Shown one piece after another: positions 6,225-10,499 of a stretch of DNA of 10,499 nucleotides. The notes under the pieces are model-generated. The model was not told the origin of the DNA, did not search any database, and was given only the letters and a program-made list of their open reading frames with translations. The stretch spans positions 1-10,499 of the forward strand of contig CAMDJY010000030.1 in NCBI GenBank assembly GCA_945901145.1, given 5' to 3'. A program made the position numbers and the translations under genes. This DNA comes from Legionella genomosp. 1 (lineage in GTDB: Bacteria > Pseudomonadota > Gammaproteobacteria > Legionellales > Legionellaceae). The first letter of the stretch is position 1; each line of letters begins with the position of its first letter.

Positions 6225-8576
6225 ATGAACCAACCATTCTTCATTAAAAAAATTGCGGTGCTTGGCGCAGGGGTTATGGGTGCCCAAATTGCAGCGCACT
6301 GTGTTAACGCAGGATTTGAAACGCGCTTGTTTGATTTGGCTAAAAATCCATCGGCACCCAATGAGTTGATCACTCAAGCAATTCAACACTTGACCAAACA
6401 AACGCCAACCCCTTTGGCTACACCTGACACGGTGCGTTTATTACTGGCACGTAATTACCAAGAACATTTAGCTGAGCTTGGTGAATGCGACTTGATCATC
6501 GAAGCGATTGCTGAGCGTTTGGATTGGAAAAAATCGCTTTATGAAAAAATAACACCTTATTTTACGCCAAAAACTATTTTAGTCAGTAATACTTCTGGTC
6601 TTGGTATAAATACGTTGGCGCTGGCACTGCCTTTGGAATATCGTGCCCGTTTTTGTGGGGTACATTTTTTTAATCCGCCGCGATATATGCATCTTGCTGA
6701 GCTCATTCCAACTGAAAACTCTTCCACGCAATTATTAGACAATCTAGAAACTTGGTTAACCAGTTATTTAGGCAAAGGGGTGGTTCGCGCAAAAGATACG
6801 CCCAATTTTATTGCAAATCGTATTGGCGTCTTTTCTTTATTATCAACAATTCATCATGCTGAGCGCTTAGGTTTAGGCTTAGATGAAGTAGATGCTTTGA
6901 CGGGAGTGCTTTTAGGCCGGCCTAAATCTGCGACGTTTAGGACCATGGATGTAGTTGGTTTAGATACGATGCAGCATGTTGTGCAAACGATGCAAGATGG
7001 CTTAAAAGATGATCCTTGGCATATGATATTTAAACTTCCAACCTGGATGACTGCATTGATTCAACAGGGGCAATTAGGCCAGAAATCTGGTGCTGGTTTA
7101 TATCGAAAACAAGGGAAACTCATAGAAGTTTATGATCCCAAATTAGCTGAATATCGGCAATCAAATGCTGAGGTAAGTCCTGAAATTCAACAAATTTTCA
7201 AACTAAAATCTTGGCCAGAACGTATGGAGGCATTGTTTCACGCTTCTGATAAACAAGCAAAATTTTTAAGTGCCTGTTTTCAAGATTTATTTCACTATTG
7301 TGCTTATCATCTAGATGCGATTGCTCAAACTGTGCGTGATGTTGATCAGGCACTGCAGTGGGGGTTTGGTTGGCAACAAGGACCTTTTCAGCTCTGGCAA
7401 GCGGCGCATTTACCCAAAGTTACCCATTTGATTGAACATGCCATTCAAAAATCAGAAACAATCAGTTCTGCACAGTTGCCGACTTGGCTATTAGATTTAA
7501 ACGAATTTTATCAAGGTGATCGTGCTTTTGCGCCAGGAGATGAGACGTATCAACCTAGACGTGAATTATTGGTTTATAACAAACAATTACTTTCTGCAGA
7601 AAAGAGTCATCCTGCAGTGCTGTTTGAAAATGAGGGTATTGTTGTATCTGTCTTGCCAGATGATATTGCCCTGGTTTCTTTCAAAAGTAAGGCCAATACT
7701 ATTGGACAAGCTGTTTTAGATGGTCTTGAGGAAGGCTTGACTCTTGCTGAAGGACGTTGTAAAGGCTTAATTTTTCATCAAAAAGATGCAGCTAATTTTA
7801 GTTCCGGCGCAGATTTGCGCGGGGTCAGTGAATTGATTAAAACGGGTCAATTTAAAGCTTTAGAAGCAATGATTCATCATTTTCAACAGACACTTTTACG
7901 CTTCAAATATAGCTCGATACCAGTTGTTTCTGCTTTACGTGGGCGTGCTCTTGGTGGTGGCTGTGAGCTTATGATGCAGAGTGATCGGGTTGTAGCGGCG
8001 TTTGAATCTTATGTTGGTTTGGTCGAAATTGGCGTTGGTTTATTACCGGCAGGCGGCGGCTGCAAAGAGTTTGCTTTGCGTGCTTCGACATCAGGTGATT
8101 TGACTGAAACTAGTCGCTTGATTCGAATGTATTTTGAGCAAATAGCGACTGCAGTTGTCTCCAGCAGTGCGACCGATGCAGTACGACGTGGTTTTTTAAA
8201 ACCGAGTGACCACGTCATGATGCATGCAGATGAAGTGTTATATGGCGCCGTGCAGATGATTCAACGATTAACAGCACTGAACTATGTTCCACCTATAGAA
8301 ACATCATTTCAAGCAGCAGGACGCGAGACGCATGCGCAATTGCAAGCAGGATTGATCAATTGGCTGGAGGGGCATTTTATTTCTGAATATGATTATTTTC
8401 TGGCGAATAAAATTGCTTATGTACTTTGTGGTGGAGATGTTTATCAGGGCGAATTAATCAATGAATTATGGTTGTTAAAACTTGAACTTGAAGCCTTTTT
8501 AGAACTTGCCGAAAACGCATTAACTCAGGCACGTATTCGACATTTATTAGAAACAGGTAAGCCTTTACGTAATTAA
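6225..8576 (+). CDS. fadN: FadN-type 3-hydroxyacyl-CoA dehydrogenase / enoyl-CoA hydratase
   Basis: Bifunctional cytoplasmic beta-oxidation enzyme: it hydrates 2-enoyl-CoA and oxidises L-3-hydroxyacyl-CoA with NAD+. In this 783-residue protein the dehydrogenase comes first, as in Bacillus FadN (about 790 aa) and opposite to E. coli FadB. Domains: Rossmann NAD-binding domain (about 8-195) with GAGVMG (14-19) and Asp37; dehydrogenase C-terminal domain (about 196-295); a second, shorter dehydrogenase-like repeat (about 345-400, including WGFGWQQGPFQLW); hydratase domain (about 468-660); helical tail (to 783). Dehydrogenase residues Ser124, His147, Glu159 and Asn198 are present. The hydratase keeps the oxyanion segment SSGAD (526-530) and both catalytic glutamates, Glu581 in GGGCE and Glu601, so both activities should work. 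The start is fixed by AAGGAG five bases upstream. fadA follows 21 bases downstream. Databases may label it fadB or 3-hydroxyacyl-CoA dehydrogenase. Confidence 0.93.
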   Translation: MNQPFFIKKIAVLGAGVMGAQIAAHCVNAGFETRLFDLAKNPSAPNELITQAIQHLTKQTPTPLATPDTVRLLLARNYQEHLAELGECDLIIEAIAERLDWKKSLYEKITPYFTPKTILVSNTSGLGINTLALALPLEYRARFCGVHFFNPPRYMHLAELIPTENSSTQLLDNLETWLTSYLGKGVVRAKDTPNFIANRIGVFSLLSTIHHAERLGLGLDEVDALTGVLLGRPKSATFRTMDVVGLDTMQHVVQTMQDGLKDDPWHMIFKLPTWMTALIQQGQLGQKSGAGLYRKQGKLIEVYDPKLAEYRQSNAEVSPEIQQIFKLKSWPERMEALFHASDKQAKFLSACFQDLFHYCAYHLDAIAQTVRDVDQALQWGFGWQQGPFQLWQAAHLPKVTHLIEHAIQKSETISSAQLPTWLLDLNEFYQGDRAFAPGDETYQPRRELLVYNKQLLSAEKSHPAVLFENEGIVVSVLPDDIALVSFKSKANTIGQAVLDGLEEGLTLAEGRCKGLIFHQKDAANFSSGADLRGVSELIKTGQFKALEAMIHHFQQTLLRFKYSSIPVVSALRGRALGGGCELMMQSDRVVAAFESYVGLVEIGVGLLPAGGGCKEFALRASTSGDLTETSRLIRMYFEQIATAVVSSSATDAVRRGFLKPSDHVMMHADEVLYGAVQMIQRLTALNYVPPIETSFQAAGRETHAQLQAGLINWLEGHFISEYDYFLANKIAYVLCGGDVYQGELINELWLLKLELEAFLELAENALTQARIRHLLETGKPLRN

Positions 8577-8597
8577 TGGATTGATAGGAGATTAAAA

Positions 8598-9788
8598 ATG
8601 ACCAATGTATATATTGTCGATACGGTTCGTACCCCAGTTGGTAAAGCACCGCGCGGTGTTTTTAAACATACCTTACCTGATGATTTGTTAGTGCATACGA
8701 TTAAAAATTTGCAACATCGTCATTCGTCTTTAGATTGGCAGGCCGTTGGTGATGTCGTCATAGGGTGTGCTATGCCTGAGGCCGAACAAGGCATGAATGT
8801 CGCACGCATCGCAACGCTTAGAAGTGGGTTACCTCATTCTGTACCGGCGATGACGATTAATCGTTTTTGCGCCTCAGGGGTTCAAAGTATTGCGATTGCT
8901 GCGGGGCCTCTTGCTCAAGGAGATTATACGCTTGCTTTGGCAGGCGGCGTAGAAAGCATGTCAAAAGTACCACTAGGTGGCAATAAGTATACAATTAACC
9001 CGGCGGTATTTGAGGATGAAGCGGTTGCTATTGCTTATGGGATGGGAATTACTGCAGAAAAAGTTGCACAAGGCTTTGATATTTCTCGAGAGCAGCAAGA
9101 TGAATTTGCCATTGAAAGTCATCGTCGTGCTTGCCTTGCACAAGATCAAGGTTATTTTAACGAAGAAATTGTTGCTTTAGATGTCATATTAAGACACCCT
9201 GTTTTAACCTCTGGACAGTTGATCAAAACCTCTAAACACGTGCATCAAGATGAAGGTCCACGCAGAGATACCTCATATGATGCTATTGCGCGTTTAAAAC
9301 CGGTATTTTCACGAATGGGGACTGTGACTGCTGCCAATAGCTCACAAATGAGTGATGGTGCCGGGATTGTTCTATTAGCCAATGATCAGGGTCTAAAAGA
9401 CCATCAGCTCACACCTATGGGCCGATTACTCAGCTTTTCTGTCGCGGGAGTGCCTCCAGAAATCATGGGGATTGGTCCGGTCCATGCAATTCCACTGGCA
9501 TTAAAACAAGCTGGGTTGACACTTGATCAAATTGATTGGATTGAGTTAAACGAAGCGTTTGCTGCACAAGCACTCGCTGTGATCAAAACTTTGGATTTAG
9601 ATCCCAAAAAAGTGAATCCTTATGGTGGTGCAATTGCTTTAGGCCATCCATTAGGTGCTACCGGTGCGATACGTGTTGCAACGTTGATGCACGGCTTAAA
9701 GCGAGTCAAAGCCCGTTATGGTATGGTGACAATGTGCATTGGAACTGGGATGGGTGCTGCTGCTATTTTTGAAAATTTCCAGCTTTGA
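8598..9788 (+). CDS. fadA: Acetyl-CoA C-acyltransferase (3-ketoacyl-CoA thiolase)
   Basis: Thiolase that cleaves 3-ketoacyl-CoA with CoA to acetyl-CoA and a shortened acyl-CoA, the last beta-oxidation step. The 396-residue protein has the usual family length. The nucleophile Cys91 lies in NRFCASG (88-94), NEAFA is at 318-322, the catalytic His350 lies in GGAIALGHPLGATGA (343-357), and the acid/base Cys380 lies in CIGTGMGAA (380-388). The N-terminal segment VDTVRTPVGK (7-16) is typical. AGGAG at 8586-8590, seven bases before ATG, supports the start. It follows fadN by 21 bases and should be co-transcribed and act on its product; this makes a beta-oxidation thiolase more likely than a biosynthetic acetoacetyl-CoA thiolase, although sequence alone does not exclude the latter. 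The acyl-CoA dehydrogenase (fadE) and ligase (fadD) are not in this window. A hairpin follows about 22 bases after the stop. Confidence 0.93.
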   Translation: MTNVYIVDTVRTPVGKAPRGVFKHTLPDDLLVHTIKNLQHRHSSLDWQAVGDVVIGCAMPEAEQGMNVARIATLRSGLPHSVPAMTINRFCASGVQSIAIAAGPLAQGDYTLALAGGVESMSKVPLGGNKYTINPAVFEDEAVAIAYGMGITAEKVAQGFDISREQQDEFAIESHRRACLAQDQGYFNEEIVALDVILRHPVLTSGQLIKTSKHVHQDEGPRRDTSYDAIARLKPVFSRMGTVTAANSSQMSDGAGIVLLANDQGLKDHQLTPMGRLLSFSVAGVPPEIMGIGPVHAIPLALKQAGLTLDQIDWIELNEAFAAQALAVIKTLDLDPKKVNPYGGAIALGHPLGATGAIRVATLMHGLKRVKARYGMVTMCIGTGMGAAAIFENFQL

Positions 9789-9809
9789 GATTTAAATATT
9801 AATATTATA

Positions 9810-9828
9810 CCCGGTTTTTAAAGCCGGG
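9810..9828. terminator. Hairpin between convergent fadA and fis, likely bidirectional terminator
   Basis: CCCGG at 9810-9814 pairs with CCGGG at 9824-9828; the stem can extend inward by T-G and two T-A pairs, leaving a loop of about three bases. Both flanks are A/T-rich, but neither side has a clean run of T: TATAATATT follows on the minus strand and CATAAAAAATAA on the plus strand. Its place between two convergent stops (fadA 9788, fis 9848) supports a shared terminator, though not a textbook one. Confidence 0.65.
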
Positions 9829-9847
9829 CATAAAAAATAAGCAGTCT

Positions 9848-10144
9848 TTATTCGTCCATTAAACGAAAATATTTAGTTCCAAAATATCTCTGTAGTTTTT
9901 TGCGAATGGTACCACGACTAATACCCAACATCTTAGCAGCTTGTAATTGATTGCCTCTACGTTTTTCCATAACAGCTTGTAATAACGGCGGCTCAACTTC
10001 GGAAAGTATCATGTCATACAAATCGTTGATAGATTTGCTTTTATTTTCTGCAAGAAAACGAGTTACAATTGAATAAACTAATTCTTGAAGCCCTTGTTCT
10101 TGTTTTACAGTTTCAAATGCTGTTGTTTCTATGGCATTCATCAT
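9848..10144 (-). CDS. fis: DNA-binding protein Fis
   Basis: Nucleoid-associated, homodimeric DNA-bending protein that tunes rRNA, metabolic and often virulence promoters with growth rate. It has 98 residues, like E. coli Fis, but with shifted ends: the N-terminal part is about eight residues shorter and about ten extra residues (ending RLMDE) follow the helix-turn-helix. The core matches E. coli: NDLYDMILSEVE (40-51), PPLL (52-55), then RGNQ (63-66) and the helix-turn-helix to Tyr87. DNA-contact equivalents Asn65, Arg77, Thr79, Arg81 and Lys82 are kept. Two ATG codons start the frame; AAGGA is only four bases from the first but seven from the second, so the protein may start at 10141 (97 residues). 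E. coli fis sits behind dusB; here it stands alone, divergent from rpmF. Some Legionellales carry several Fis paralogues, so which one this is cannot be told. Confidence 0.93.
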   Translation of the reverse strand: MMNAIETTAFETVKQEQGLQELVYSIVTRFLAENKSKSINDLYDMILSEVEPPLLQAVMEKRRGNQLQAAKMLGISRGTIRKKLQRYFGTKYFRLMDE

Positions 10145-10172
10145 AACTTCCTTATTAGACTATTGTTAAATG

Positions 10173-10210
10173 GCTCATTTTATGAGCGCTTGACGAAGTC
10201 CCCAAAGCGC
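10173..10210 (-). promoter_or_regulatory. Two adjoining hairpins in the fis 5' leader
   Basis: Reading toward fis, GCGCTT (10210-10205) can pair with AAGCGC (10191-10186) across a 13-base loop. GCTCAT (10187-10182) can pair with ATGAGC (10178-10173) across three bases. The stems share two bases (10186-10187), so they compete at the junction. A possible -10 box TAAAAT at 10223-10218 would start the RNA close to 10211, putting the first hairpin at the 5' end of the transcript. The stems are perfect; their role as a leader control element is inferred. The -35 partner (TAGCTA, 17-base spacer) is weak. Confidence 0.4.
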
Positions 10211-10229
10211 GAAAATTATTTTACCTGAA

Positions 10230-10244
10230 GATTAATTGATTAGC
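10230..10244. promoter_or_regulatory. Candidate Fis-binding site upstream of fis
   Basis: The 15 bases starting G-A-T-T-A-A and ending T-A-G-C have the G and C at positions 1 and 15 and an AT-rich centre, as Fis sites do. One key position (12, expected purine) and the weaker positions 9 and 10 do not fit. It overlaps the weak -35 region proposed for fis, so it could serve autorepression as known for E. coli fis. Degenerate motif; chance occurrence is possible. Confidence 0.25.
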
Positions 10245-10250
10245 TAGACT

Positions 10251-10263
10251 ATGTCTCCGACAT
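10251..10263. repeat. 13-bp palindrome in the fis/rpmF divergent region
   Basis: ATGTC-TCC-GACAT is a perfect 5+5 inverted repeat with a 3-base centre, lying 35 bases upstream of the rpmF -35 box and upstream of the proposed fis promoter. It is placed where an operator acting on either gene could sit. I do not recognise it as the site of a known regulator. Confidence 0.35.
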
Positions 10264-10297
10264 TTTTTAGTGAAATGATTGGGTAAGACAAAAACGC

Positions 10298-10326
10298 TTG
10301 GATTTTGGGTGAAACTTAGGTAGAAT
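10298..10326 (+). promoter_or_regulatory. Sigma-70-type promoter for rpmF
   Basis: TTGGAT (10298-10303) and TAGAAT (10321-10326) are separated by exactly 17 bases and match the -35/-10 consensus at four and five of six positions. This is the best promoter in the window. Transcription would start near 10333, giving a leader of about 68 bases before the rpmF ATG. Confidence 0.7.
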
Positions 10327-10339
10327 TATCGCCCAACGG

Positions 10340-10370
10340 ATACTTGGCCCCTCTTATCATGTTCAAGTAT
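10340..10370 (+). repeat. Inverted repeat in the rpmF 5' leader
   Basis: ATACTTG (10340-10346) and CAAGTAT (10364-10370) are perfect inverted copies with a 17-base pyrimidine-rich loop; a G-T pair can add an eighth pair inside. The structure would lie entirely inside the predicted leader and end about 20 bases before the ribosome site (AGGAG, 10389-10393), so it could influence rpmF mRNA stability or translation. It is not followed by a T run, so it is not a terminator. Confidence 0.4.
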
Positions 10371-10400
10371 GACTAAAATAGGTTTGCTAGGAGTAATAAA

Positions 10401-10499
10401 ATGGCAGTACAACAGAATAAGAAATCACGCTCACGTCGTGATATGCGTCGCTCACACGATGCTTTAGTCAAACCGACATTATCTGTCAACCGAACAACA
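10401..10499 (+). CDS. rpmF: 50S ribosomal protein L32, 5' part (cut by window edge)
   Basis: The first 33 codons of the small basic ribosomal protein L32, usually about 55-65 residues. The start [20 protein letters not shown] is the standard gammaproteobacterial L32 N-terminus; the zinc-binding or C-terminal half lies beyond the edge. AGGAG sits seven bases before the ATG, with the promoter described at 10298. In many bacteria rpmF is preceded by yceD (DUF177) and followed by plsX and fab genes; here fis, divergent, takes the upstream place and no yceD is present, so rpmF has its own promoter. The reading frame is open to the last base. Confidence 0.95.
   Translation, partial: MAVQQNKKSRSRRDMRRSHDALVKPTLSVNRTT

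Noticed and set aside
6210..6742. Minus-strand frames opposite the start of fadN
   Set aside because: fadN has an ideal ribosome site and intact NAD-binding motifs here; the antisense frames have no recognisable features.
7516..9180. Short alternative frames inside fadN and fadA on both strands
   Set aside because: They fall within highly conserved catalytic domains and show no start signals of their own.
10305..10336. Inverted TTGGG/CCCAA flanking the rpmF -10 box
   Set aside because: Only five perfect pairs across more than 20 bases; too weak to call an operator.
1..10499. Mobile elements, CRISPR arrays, tRNA genes, toxin-antitoxin or defence genes
   Set aside because: No transposase, terminal repeats, regular repeat-spacer pattern, tRNA-like cloverleaf or small paired toxin-like genes were seen; the genes are nearly all housekeeping and tightly packed.

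Overview
The window is an ordinary, gene-dense chromosomal stretch from an AT-rich gammaproteobacterium with aerobic, ubiquinol-based respiration. Evidence for this is a complete bo3 quinol oxidase set (cyoABCD) very close to the E. coli proteins, a YccA-type Bax-inhibitor-1 protein, a Fis protein and an rpmF start of gammaproteobacterial type. Low GC, a FadN-type (dehydrogenase-first) beta-oxidation enzyme and a fis gene that is not behind dusB would fit a Legionellales/Coxiellaceae-like lineage. That placement is inference, not proof.

Layout, left to right. (1) 20-3925, minus strand: cyoA-cyoB-cyoC-cyoD, an operon with gaps of 1-7 bases and one 4-base ATGA overlap; all main redox and quinol-site residues are present. 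(2) 3926-4031: divergent promoter region with two inverted repeats. (3) 4032-4424, plus: a four-helix membrane protein of unknown function whose 3' end overlaps the convergent next gene by 15 bases. (4) 6081-4410, minus: yccA, then a proline-iminopeptidase-like alpha/beta hydrolase, probably one transcript. (5) 6082-6224: divergent promoter region with a Fur-box-like tract over the likely yccA promoter and a duplicated ribosome-binding segment before fadN. (6) 6225-9788, plus: fadN and fadA, which together carry out the hydratase, dehydrogenase and thiolase steps of fatty-acid beta-oxidation. (7) about 9810-9828: a hairpin between convergent fadA and fis. (8) 10144-9848, minus: fis. (9) 10145-10400: divergent fis/rpmF control region with a good sigma-70 promoter for rpmF, leader hairpins on both sides, a Fis-like site and a small palindrome. 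(10) 10401 to the edge: the first 33 codons of rpmF.

In function the window joins electron transport (Cyo) with fatty-acid breakdown (FadN/FadA feeds NADH and acetyl-CoA to respiration), membrane-protein quality control (YccA) and growth-rate control (Fis, L32). In gammaproteobacteria rpmF usually leads the plsX-fab cluster, so fatty-acid synthesis genes may follow beyond the right edge. I found no mobile element, CRISPR array, tRNA/rRNA or defence system, and nothing I would call a new biological system. The points worth a second look are regulatory (intergenic dyads and leaders), the unknown membrane protein, the dehydrogenase-first FadN, an Asn in CyoC where E. coli has His, and the Fis protein with shifted ends.
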